Origin: JAAYYY01 sp964579295
GTDB lineage: Bacteria > Chloroflexota > Anaerolineae > Promineifilales > Promineifilaceae
DNA: 64,000 nucleotides
Reading direction: 5' to 3'
Assembly (NCBI GenBank): GCA_964579295.1
Contig: CAZOGK010000006.1
Location: 1 to 64,000 of the forward strand
The notes below the pieces were generated by a model. The model ran no database searches, was not told the origin of the DNA, and saw nothing but the letters and a program-made list of their open reading frames with translations. Positions 58,074 to 64,000 of the stretch are shown piece after piece. Position numbers and translations under genes: made by a program. Each line of letters begins with the position of its first letter. Positions within the stretch are counted from its first letter, which is position 1.

Positions 58074-58814
58074 TTACTCCGGCCGCCGCACCAGACTGCG
58101 AAAGGCCTGGATGGGCGCATAGAGGGCGCTGCGGATAGCCGCATTGTGCCAGACGTTGCCAGCCTGCCGCCACTGTATCTTGTCGTCAACGCGGCTCGTC
58201 TGCAGGGCGACCTGCCCGGCGACGCCGTAGTGGGTCGCCAGCCGCTCCAGGGTCTGCGCCCAGAAGGTATCCTCCATACGATGCACGAATCCAAGCCGGC
58301 AGCCAATTTCGTATAGGGGGTCGCTGGCACGGATGAGCACGCCGATTTCAGCCTGGGTGGCGCCCTCTGCTTCGTAAGCGCTGAAGGTGATCAGGCCGGC
58401 GAACATGTGGCCCTGCGGCGTCATAAAGCTGAAGGAGCTATCGTCGGCGTAGATGACGAGCACGCCGGTGGAGAGGGGCAGGCCGCCGGGCGCGCTCAGG
58501 TTGAGCACGGCCACGTCGCCCGGCGTGATGCCCTGGAGCGAGCCGTAGAAGCGGTTACCCTGTGGCCAGAAGCTGCCGAAGTTGGTCTTCCAGTCGGCGA
58601 TGAGCTGCCGCGGCGTTACTGCCACGCCGTCGAGGCGCACGGTGTAGCGCTTCTGCCACATCTGGCCGAAGCCCTGCAGGGGGCCGGTCAGCTCGCGCCC
58701 TTCGACGTTGAGGTTGAGTGCGCGGGCGGGCGGGCGGTTGGCGACCGTGAGCCGGTCTACGGGGCGGGCCCAGGTACCTTCCGGGGAGATCTCTTCAGGT
58801 TCCAACGCTACCAT
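58074..58814 (-). CDS. Conserved protein of unknown function, paralogue A
   Basis: 246 residues with no signal peptide or transmembrane segment. Shared blocks with paralogue B (58808-59575): near the N-terminus RLTVANRPPARALNLNVEGR and GPLQGFGQMWQKRYTVRLDG; in the middle FWPQGNRFYGSLQGITPGDV, YADDSSFSFMTPQGH and FSAYEAEG; near the end IRASDPLYEIGCRLGFVHRM and WRQAGNVWHNAAIRS. I do not recognise the family with certainty. It overlaps paralogue B by 7 bp and ends 6 bp before the flavoprotein gene, suggesting a joint pathway. Confidence 0.75.
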   Translation of the reverse strand: MVALEPEEISPEGTWARPVDRLTVANRPPARALNLNVEGRELTGPLQGFGQMWQKRYTVRLDGVAVTPRQLIADWKTNFGSFWPQGNRFYGSLQGITPGDVAVLNLSAPGGLPLSTGVLVIYADDSSFSFMTPQGHMFAGLITFSAYEAEGATQAEIGVLIRASDPLYEIGCRLGFVHRMEDTFWAQTLERLATHYGVAGQVALQTSRVDDKIQWRQAGNVWHNAAIRSALYAPIQAFRSLVRRPE

Positions 58815-59575
58815 TCCTTTTTCTGTTCGCGGCCACGGCCAAGCAGCTTGCGCAGCGCCCAGCCGGGCATGCTAAATATGCTGTAGAGCATGGCGTTGTG
58901 GCGGATGTTGCCCGCGGCCCGCCAGTGCAGCCGGGGATCGACGCAGACCTTGCGGGTCTGGACCCACTCGCCATCGACACCAAGATAGCCGGCGAGCGAG
59001 GACAACACATGGCGCCAGGTCTCGTCCTGGAAGCGGCTGCCGCCCATGAAGCGGTAACCAAACTCGTAGATAGGGTCCGAGGTGCGGGCCATTGTCTGCA
59101 CCTGCGCCCAGGGGCTGCCGTCTTCGTAGAAGCTGCTGAACGTGTTCCAGCCGGCTTCGGGAAAGCCCTGCGGCGTCATGATGGTGAAGCTCTCGTCGTC
59201 GGCGAAGATGACGCGCACGCCGCTGGCGATGGGAATGGCCGGCAGCAGACCTGGCGCGGGAGAGACAGCGCTATCGATGAAGATCAGCTCGCCCGGCTGC
59301 ACGCCGGCCAGGGTGGGGAAGAAGTTGTTGCCCGGCGGCTGGAACCTCGGGAACTCAGCTTTCCAGAGCGCCATGACCTCGGCCGGCGATTTATCCAGCC
59401 CGCGCAGGCGAATACGGAAGCTCTTCTGCCACATGGGACCGAAGCCCTGCAATGGGCTGACCGGGGCCCGGCCCTCCAGATTGAGGTTAATCGCGCCCTC
59501 GGGAACGTTGGCAACCGAGATGCGCTCGACGGCGGCAGCCCAGGGGCTGCCGGTTGACTGGTCATCCCTTTCCAT
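58808..59575 (-). CDS. Conserved protein of unknown function, paralogue B
   Basis: 255 residues. Aligns end to end with paralogue A: RISVANVPEGAINLNLEGR, SPLQGFGPMWQKSFRIRLRG, FQPPGNNFFPTLAGVQPGEL, FADDESFTIMTPQGFPEAGW, ARTSDPIYEFGYRFMGGSRF and WRAAGNIRHNAMLYS. The pairing DDESFTIMTPQG... suggests a ligand-binding pocket of a START/SRPBCC-like fold, but this is a guess. Starts 9 bp after the upstream STAS gene and overlaps paralogue A by 7 bp, so it is part of the same operon. Confidence 0.75.
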   Translation of the reverse strand: MERDDQSTGSPWAAAVERISVANVPEGAINLNLEGRAPVSPLQGFGPMWQKSFRIRLRGLDKSPAEVMALWKAEFPRFQPPGNNFFPTLAGVQPGELIFIDSAVSPAPGLLPAIPIASGVRVIFADDESFTIMTPQGFPEAGWNTFSSFYEDGSPWAQVQTMARTSDPIYEFGYRFMGGSRFQDETWRHVLSSLAGYLGVDGEWVQTRKVCVDPRLHWRAAGNIRHNAMLYSIFSMPGWALRKLLGRGREQKKEW

Positions 59576-59584
59576 GTTGCTCCT

Positions 59585-59935
59585 TCAGATGGCTGCCAGG
59601 GCGTCGGCTTCGGTGTTGTAGAGGGCGATGGCTTCGTCGAGGCGCGTCAGATCAAAGATCTGACGATAGTGCTCGTTGAGCCCGTAGGCAAGGAGCTGTT
59701 GCTTCTGACGCTGAGTGCGAATCAGAAGGGTAACCAACAGGCCGATGCCAGAGCTATTCATATAGTCAAGGCCGGTGAAGTTGAGCACGATGGCGTGGGC
59801 GTCATCGCCACTCGCCTGAGCGTAGGCCTCCATCAACGCCGCTTCGGCGGCCGCGGTAACCTGACCGGCGATGTCGATGACGCCGATGGCGCTGCGGGGA
59901 TGGCGTACATTCATTGATACGTTGGCCAATGCCAT
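59585..59935 (-). CDS. STAS-domain anti-anti-sigma-type protein 1
   Basis: 116 residues from ATG 59935 (TAGGAGG upstream). STAS fold of the RsbV/SpoIIAA kind: VIDIAGQVTAAAEAALMEAY, HAIVLNFTGLDYMNSSGIGL with Ser-Ser at the phosphoacceptor position, LLVTLLIRTQRQKQQLLAYG, and HYRQIFDLTRLDEAIALYNT. It would be phosphorylated by the kinase domain and dephosphorylated by the phosphatase domain of the protein at 60514-62127. An apparent extension into the N gap is only the duplicated upstream sequence. Followed 9 bp later by paralogue B. Confidence 0.9.
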   Translation of the reverse strand: MALANVSMNVRHPRSAIGVIDIAGQVTAAAEAALMEAYAQASGDDAHAIVLNFTGLDYMNSSGIGLLVTLLIRTQRQKQQLLAYGLNEHYRQIFDLTRLDEAIALYNTEADALAAI

Positions 59936-59987
59936 GAGCAAGGTCCTCCTAATAAACACAGATAACGGCGGCAATTAGCCGCTTGCG
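59933..59987. repeat. 55-bp direct repeat, left copy (assembly overlap)
   Basis: Identical over 55 bp to 60088-60142, the two copies sitting exactly at the edges of the 100-N gap. The left copy covers the STAS1 start codon and ribosome binding site. Best read as the same sequence at the ends of two contigs. Confidence 0.95.
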
Positions 59988-60087
59988 NNNNNNNNNNNNN
60001 NNNNNNNNNNNNNNNNNNNNNNNNNNNNNNNNNNNNNNNNNNNNNNNNNNNNNNNNNNNNNNNNNNNNNNNNNNNNNNNNNNNNNNN
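59988..60087. other. Assembly gap (100 N), probably spurious
   Basis: Flanked by the two 55-bp identical ends, so the contigs most likely overlap and no sequence is missing. Collapsed, the STAS2 stop would be about 57 bp from the STAS1 start. Confidence 0.9.
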
Positions 60088-60142
60088 CATGAGCAAGGTC
60101 CTCCTAATAAACACAGATAACGGCGGCAATTAGCCGCTTGCG
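60088..60142. repeat. 55-bp direct repeat, right copy (assembly overlap)
   Basis: Identical to 59933-59987. It creates a duplicate STAS start codon and ribosome site that lead into N and should not be annotated as another gene. Confidence 0.95.
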
Positions 60143-60146
60143 CCAA

Positions 60147-60512
60147 TCAGCCGCCGGCGGCGAGCGCGCTGGCCTCGTCGGGATAGATAGGGATGAAGTC
60201 GGCCAGCCGTGTGATGTGAAAGATTTCTTCGTAGTGCGCGCTGAGGCCAAAGACGCTGAGCCGGCGCTGGCTGCGCTTTGTCCGCGCCAGCAGGGCGACG
60301 ATAAGGGCGATGCCCGTGCTGTTAATGTGGTCCACGTCCAAGAAGTTGAGCACAAGGGTGTGTACGCCGTCGCCTTCCACCGTGTCCACGGCTTCGTGTA
60401 GGGCTGCCTCAATTGCCTTATCGATCCCGCCGTACAGGTCGAGAATAGCCAGGCCAGGGCGCTGGTCGGGATAACGCACCTTCACGGAGAATGCGCGCTG
60501 AACGGACTGCAT
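60147..60512 (-). CDS. STAS-domain anti-anti-sigma-type protein 2
   Basis: 121 residues. LAILDLYGGIDKAIEAALHE, HTLVLNFLDVDHINSTGIAL (phosphoacceptor Ser followed by Thr), IVALLARTKRSQRRLSVFGL and HYEEIFHITRLADFIPIYPD. Closely related to STAS1, a tandem duplication. Starts 1 bp after the stop of the phosphatase/kinase gene, so they are translated together. Having two antagonists fits either two targets or a bistable switch. Confidence 0.92.
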   Translation of the reverse strand: MQSVQRAFSVKVRYPDQRPGLAILDLYGGIDKAIEAALHEAVDTVEGDGVHTLVLNFLDVDHINSTGIALIVALLARTKRSQRRLSVFGLSAHYEEIFHITRLADFIPIYPDEASALAAGG

Positions 60513-60513
60513 G

Positions 60514-62127
60514 TCAGGCTCCTTCTCCCCGTAGCTGCATGATAAGCTCGACGATATGGTAGTTCTCGTCGCTGTGAATATTCATGGCGTCGACCATATG
60601 CTGGATGAGGAAGAGACCCCAGCCGCGCGGCGTCTGCTCGCCGGCCAGCTTGGCCTCCAGGTCGGGCGCCGCCTGGGGAACGGGCGCGCCGCCGCCCTGG
60701 TCGTAGATGCGCACAGCCACCGCCTCGTCGTCGGCGAGCACGTTGACCAGGACCGGCTTATCCGGCTCGTACTGGTTGCCATGTTCCATCGCATTCATCA
60801 CCGCCTCAGCCACGGCCGTTTTCAGCCGTTCCAGCCGGGCCGGCGGCAGAGACAGCGTGGCAGCGACGACGGCTACCTGTTCCATGGCCTGGCGCTCGTT
60901 GCCCGGCTCGCTAGGTACGCTGAAAGTGGCGAGGGTTTGCCAGGCGCGAGCGTCCATCGTCTCCTCCGGCATGGATCCCGGAATGGGTTGAGCCTGGCGC
61001 TGCAGCAGCACCAGCGTGACGTCGTCTTCCTGCTCCCAGCCTGCGCCGACAAAGGCATCCAGCTCGCCGAGCAGGTAGGGAATGAGCGCGGCGCCGCCAT
61101 CGTGTCCGGCGACGAGCGACTGCAGGCGGGCAAAGCCAAGCATCTCGCCCTGCGGATTATGGGCCTCGACCAGGCCATCGCTGTGCAGCAGGACGCTTTC
61201 ACCCGGCGCCAGCGTGATCTCGGCTTCGTCGTAGTTCATGTTGGGCAGCAGGCCGAGGGGCATGCCGGTAGCCCGCAGCTCGCTCACGCCGCGGGCGCTG
61301 CGCCGGTAGGGCAGGCCGTGCCCGGCGTTGGCGAAGCGCAGCCGCCCGCTGCCCGGCTCCAGCAGCGCGTAGAGGCAGGTGACGAACATCCGCGGCGGGA
61401 TGTCCGGATGCAGCAGCTCGTTGACCCGCTGCAAGACGGCGCTGGGGCTGCTCAGGCGCTCGGCAGCGGCGCGCAGCAGGGTGCGCGTTGTCGCCATGAC
61501 CAGCGCCGCCGGCACCCCTTTATCGGTCACGTCGCCGATGATGATGCCGATCTGCCCGTCCTCGAAGGCGAGAAAGTCGTAGAAGTCGCCGCCGACGGCG
61601 CGCGCCGGCTGGTAGTGGGCGGCTATCTCATAGCCCGACAGGCTGGGCAGCGACTGGGGCAACAGCGTCTGCTGGATGAGGCGGGCAACGCGCATCTCCT
61701 GCTCCAGCCGCTCGCGCTCGCGGGCTTCCTGCTGTTGCTGGCGGGCAAGCTGGGCGACGCGCACGGCCGGCGCCGCCTGCGCCGCCAGGTCGTTGAGCAG
61801 CTGGCGGTCGTCGGAGGAGTATTCCTGCTCGCTGAGGCGCGCGCCGAGGTTGATCATGCCAATCAGCTCGCCCTGGCTAACCAGGGGCACCACGAGGCGC
61901 ACGCCCGCCGCGCGCAGCGCGGCGACAGCCGGTGAGCTGGCCGGCAGCGCCTCTACCTCGACGACGCCCGGGTTGTGCTGGAAGTGCGTCACCAGCGGGT
62001 CGTCGGGAGCGATGTCCAGATCGAGGGTGGTGGCCGGCCGGCGCGCGTCGGGCGGAGCCGTCTCCGCTTCCGCGGGGCGCGCCTGCCTGCTGCGTAATCG
62101 TTGCCAGAAGCCGCCGAAACCAGTCAT
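60514..62127 (-). CDS. Fusion of GAF, RsbU-type PP2C phosphatase and RsbW-type ATPase/kinase domains
   Basis: 537 residues. Basic N-terminus; GAF-like domain about 50-145 (VRLVVPLVSQGELIGMINLG); a helical linker about 145-165; SpoIIE/RsbU phosphatase about 165-385 with QTLLPQSLPSLSGYEIAAHY, ARAVGGDFYDFLAFEDGQIG, IIIGDVTDKGVPAAL and LLHSDGLVEAHN; and a C-terminal GHKL domain about 400-535 with VAEAVMNAMEHGNQYEP (N box), RIYDQGGGAPVP (G1) and RGWGLFLIQHMVDAM (G2). One chain thus holds the opposing activities of a partner-switching system acting on the downstream STAS proteins. No sigma factor is encoded nearby, so the final output is unknown. Confidence 0.92.
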   Translation of the reverse strand: MTGFGGFWQRLRSRQARPAEAETAPPDARRPATTLDLDIAPDDPLVTHFQHNPGVVEVEALPASSPAVAALRAAGVRLVVPLVSQGELIGMINLGARLSEQEYSSDDRQLLNDLAAQAAPAVRVAQLARQQQQEARERERLEQEMRVARLIQQTLLPQSLPSLSGYEIAAHYQPARAVGGDFYDFLAFEDGQIGIIIGDVTDKGVPAALVMATTRTLLRAAAERLSSPSAVLQRVNELLHPDIPPRMFVTCLYALLEPGSGRLRFANAGHGLPYRRSARGVSELRATGMPLGLLPNMNYDEAEITLAPGESVLLHSDGLVEAHNPQGEMLGFARLQSLVAGHDGGAALIPYLLGELDAFVGAGWEQEDDVTLVLLQRQAQPIPGSMPEETMDARAWQTLATFSVPSEPGNERQAMEQVAVVAATLSLPPARLERLKTAVAEAVMNAMEHGNQYEPDKPVLVNVLADDEAVAVRIYDQGGGAPVPQAAPDLEAKLAGEQTPRGWGLFLIQHMVDAMNIHSDENYHIVELIMQLRGEGA

Positions 62128-62174
62128 GAGGTGATTATATCCTGCTCAACGTCCTGAAAGCGTTACGAAAGCGC

Positions 62175-63635
62175 CTATTCGGCGCGGCGTTCCCATTCGG
62201 CGGCGCGCGCGCCGACCGGGCCCAGCGTGGCCCACTGGCGGGCCAGCGGGGTGAGTTCCAGCTCGCGCATGAGCTGGCGGGCGGCCAGGCCGATGATCGA
62301 GGTGAAGGTCGGGTAGGCCAGCTCCAGCGCCGCCAGCTGGCGCACGTCCATATCGGCTGCCATGCCGGCTGCCGCAATCTGTACCACCTCCAGCGCCTGC
62401 TCGCCGACGACGTGGGCGCCGAGGATGCGGTGGTCGTGGCGGGAGACGATGAGCTTGCAGAAACCTTCGGTGCGCCCGTCGATGACGGCGCGGTCGAGGT
62501 CGGCGTAGGGCACGACGGCGACGGCCGCGTCGCCCTGCGCCATCGCCTGCGCTTCCGTCATGCCGACGCTGCCATATTCGGGGTTGGTAAAACCGCCGTG
62601 GGGCACAATGTAGTGGCGGTGATCCTGGTCGCTGCCCAGAATGGCGTTTTCGGCGGCGATGCGCGCTTCGTGCGCGGCGCTCTGCACCAGCATCATTCGC
62701 CCAGTAATGTCGCCGGCAGCAAAGATGTGCGGCGCGCTGGTGGCCAGACAGTCGTCGACCTGGATGTAGTTGCCCGTCCGGTCGAGGGCGACGTCGGCGG
62801 CTTCCAGGCCGAGGTTTTCTACGTTGCCCACCCAGCCGACAGCCAGGACGATCACCTCGGCGTCGGTACTGCGCGCCTGCCCGTCACGCTCAAAGTGCAG
62901 GCGCAGCCCGCCGTCCAGCTGCTCGATGCGCTGCACGCGCGCACGGGTTTCGATGGCGATCCCGCGCTGGCGGAAGGCGTCGCCCATTAACGTGCTGGTC
63001 TCGACGTCCTCGGCGCCGAGAATGGTGGGCGCAAAATCGACCAGGGTCACCGCGGCGCCAAAGGCGGCAAAGATGGACGCCAGCTGGCAACCGGTGGCCG
63101 CGGCGCCGACGATAGCCACACTGGCGGGCAGGCGGCGCAGCGACCAGATGTCGCTGTGGGTCAGCGCCAGCTCAGAGCCGGGGAAGGGCAGGCGGCGGGC
63201 GTGGCCCCCGGCGGCGATGATGAACTGGCTGGCGCGCAGGCGCGGACCGTCGTCGACGACGAAGGTGTGGGGATCGACAAAGCGGCCGTGACCTGCTTCT
63301 GTCCAGACGAAGACGCCGGCCTCTTCCAGATGCTGGACGAGCTGCTTCTTTTCGTGTAGCCGGTAGATGGTCTGCTGCGTGCGCGAGAGCAGCTCGGCCA
63401 GGTCGAGCGACGGCCTCTCTCCTTCCAGCCCGTAGCTGCCGTACTGCTGGGCATCGCGCATGAGGCGGGCAGCCTTGGCCAGCACGCGCGTGGGGGCGCA
63501 GCCGTCGTTGGTGCAGGTGCCGCCCAGCTTTCCGCGCTCCACGAGGGCCACCCTCGCCCCCAGCTCGCAGGCGCGCAGGGCCGCCGTTACCCCGGCCGGC
63601 CCGCCGCCAATGACCACGAGGTCGAATTGTTGCAT
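62175..63635 (-). CDS. Pyridine nucleotide-disulfide oxidoreductase (mercuric-reductase/lipoamide-dehydrogenase-like)
   Basis: 486 residues from ATG 63635 (AAGGAGG 8 nt before). FAD-binding DLVVIGGGPAGVTAALRACE, the redox pair C41 and C46 in GGTCTNDGCAPTRVL, NAD-binding ASVAIVGAAATGCQLASIFA, second FAD motif SAPHIFAAGDITGRM, and a dimerisation domain. The usual HPTxxE active-site His-Glu near the C-terminus is replaced by AYPTFTSIIG, so it is not a normal lipoamide dehydrogenase. No extra Cys pair of mercuric reductase is visible. Cytosolic flavoenzyme with unknown disulfide or metal substrate. Upstream of the RsbU-type gene by 47 bp. Confidence 0.9.
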   Translation of the reverse strand: MQQFDLVVIGGGPAGVTAALRACELGARVALVERGKLGGTCTNDGCAPTRVLAKAARLMRDAQQYGSYGLEGERPSLDLAELLSRTQQTIYRLHEKKQLVQHLEEAGVFVWTEAGHGRFVDPHTFVVDDGPRLRASQFIIAAGGHARRLPFPGSELALTHSDIWSLRRLPASVAIVGAAATGCQLASIFAAFGAAVTLVDFAPTILGAEDVETSTLMGDAFRQRGIAIETRARVQRIEQLDGGLRLHFERDGQARSTDAEVIVLAVGWVGNVENLGLEAADVALDRTGNYIQVDDCLATSAPHIFAAGDITGRMMLVQSAAHEARIAAENAILGSDQDHRHYIVPHGGFTNPEYGSVGMTEAQAMAQGDAAVAVVPYADLDRAVIDGRTEGFCKLIVSRHDHRILGAHVVGEQALEVVQIAAAGMAADMDVRQLAALELAYPTFTSIIGLAARQLMRELELTPLARQWATLGPVGARAAEWERRAE

Positions 63636-63686
63636 GGCGTGTCCTCCTTGTTGTCTAGACTCTTTCACGTTCCTGCCGGCGCGGTG

Positions 63687-64000
63687 CTACCGGTGACCGG
63701 GCATCCACAATGAAAGGGATGCCGGCTGGATGGTTTCATCGACCACCTGCAGCAGCGCCGCCTCCAGCCGTTCCAGATCGACCTCGTCGCGCGCAGCGCT
63801 GGCAAAACCGGCGAGCGATCGCCGTGCGTCGTAGCTGCGGCGGTAAAAACGGCGGTCAATCATCCTCTGTATGCGGCGCCGCACGGGATTGAACAGGGTA
63901 GCAATAGCTGCCGTCGAGCCGACGATGGCCAGGTCGCTCTGGTTACCCGTAGGCAGACGGAAGAGCCATTGCAGAAGAATAACGCTGCCCGAGTAAATGG
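63687..64000 (-). CDS. C-terminal part of a multi-spanning membrane protein (incomplete at window edge)
   Basis: About 104 residues are visible, open to the window end. A transmembrane segment (SVILLQWLF...SDLAIVGSTAAIATLF) leads to NPVRRRIQRMIDRRFYRRSY, then ARRSLAGFASAARDEVDLER and LVVDETIQPASLSLWMPGHR-like VVDETIQPASLSLWMPGHR. The RRRIQxxIDRRFYRxxYDA signature is common in Actinobacteria/Chloroflexota multi-pass proteins that often carry sensor domains, but this copy ends right after it without a kinase domain. The 5' part is outside the window. Confidence 0.8.
   Translation of the reverse strand, partial: IYSGSVILLQWLFRLPTGNQSDLAIVGSTAAIATLFNPVRRRIQRMIDRRFYRRSYDARRSLAGFASAARDEVDLERLEAALLQVVDETIQPASLSLWMPGHR

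Overview
The window looks like part of a high-GC member of the Chloroflexota (Anaerolineae/Caldilineae-like), probably from a metagenome assembly. The taxonomic call is an inference. It rests on several exported proteins with long Thr/Pro/Ala-Thr linkers, C-termini ending in a hydrophobic LPxI-type motif, a BTAD (SARP-type) regulator, a cold-shock protein, RNase J and NBR1-like Ig domains. Four runs of exactly 100 N (3537-3636, 25627-25726, 50423-50522, 59988-60087) are scaffold joins. The last is flanked by an exact 55-bp duplication, so it is probably an unmerged contig overlap and not a real gap. I see no tRNA, rRNA, CRISPR array, transposase or phage module.

Layout. 0.1-3.8 kb: a small exported protein, then a cassette of a SipW/S26-type signal peptidase between two exported proteins whose mature N-termini resemble each other. 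3.8-12.4 kb: a PAS-BTAD regulator, a stand-alone 2-oxoacid dehydrogenase acyltransferase (E2-like) domain, a CACHE/HAMP histidine kinase, an aminotransferase, a sugar-isomerase-like TIM barrel and an ABC-2 exporter. 12.46-12.93 kb: a peroxiredoxin-like gene with an in-frame TGA at the nucleophilic position of its CxxC motif and a bacterial-SECIS-like hairpin 25 nt downstream. This is a strong selenoprotein candidate and the most interesting single gene here. 13-20.4 kb: RNase J, an LVIVD-repeat beta-propeller, a cold-shock protein, and a glycosyltransferase/sulfatase pair.

20.6-44 kb: an exported alginate-lyase-like protein, two tandem exported paralogues, then a long leftward exopolysaccharide (EPS) locus. 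In transcription order the locus encodes an initiating sugar-phosphate transferase, a membrane protein with a degenerate GGDEF domain, a Wzc-like protein whose ATPase motifs are eroded, a Wzx flippase, GT4, GT2, a Wzy-like polymerase/ligase, an HprK-like P-loop protein, an ATP-grasp enzyme, a polysaccharide deacetylase, a kinase-like protein, a lyase-like lipoprotein, a beta-propeller/PPC protein and a probable pseudokinase. Several genes overlap by 1-8 bp. An AT-rich segment (about 44.18-44.36 kb) upstream holds the likely promoter.

44.3-64 kb: an acyltransferase-like gene with guaB; a 1231-residue protein with two glycoside-hydrolase barrels, three NBR1-like domains and a C39-like peptidase domain; a heterodimeric ABC exporter; an AlkD-like HEAT protein; a winged-helix protein; and a CBS-pair protein. 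Next comes a leftward operon in which an RsbU-type phosphatase fused to an RsbW-type kinase precedes two STAS antagonists, two paralogous unknown proteins and a PYROXD2/phytoene-desaturase-like flavoprotein. The window ends with a disulfide-reductase-family flavoprotein and the 3' end of a membrane protein gene.
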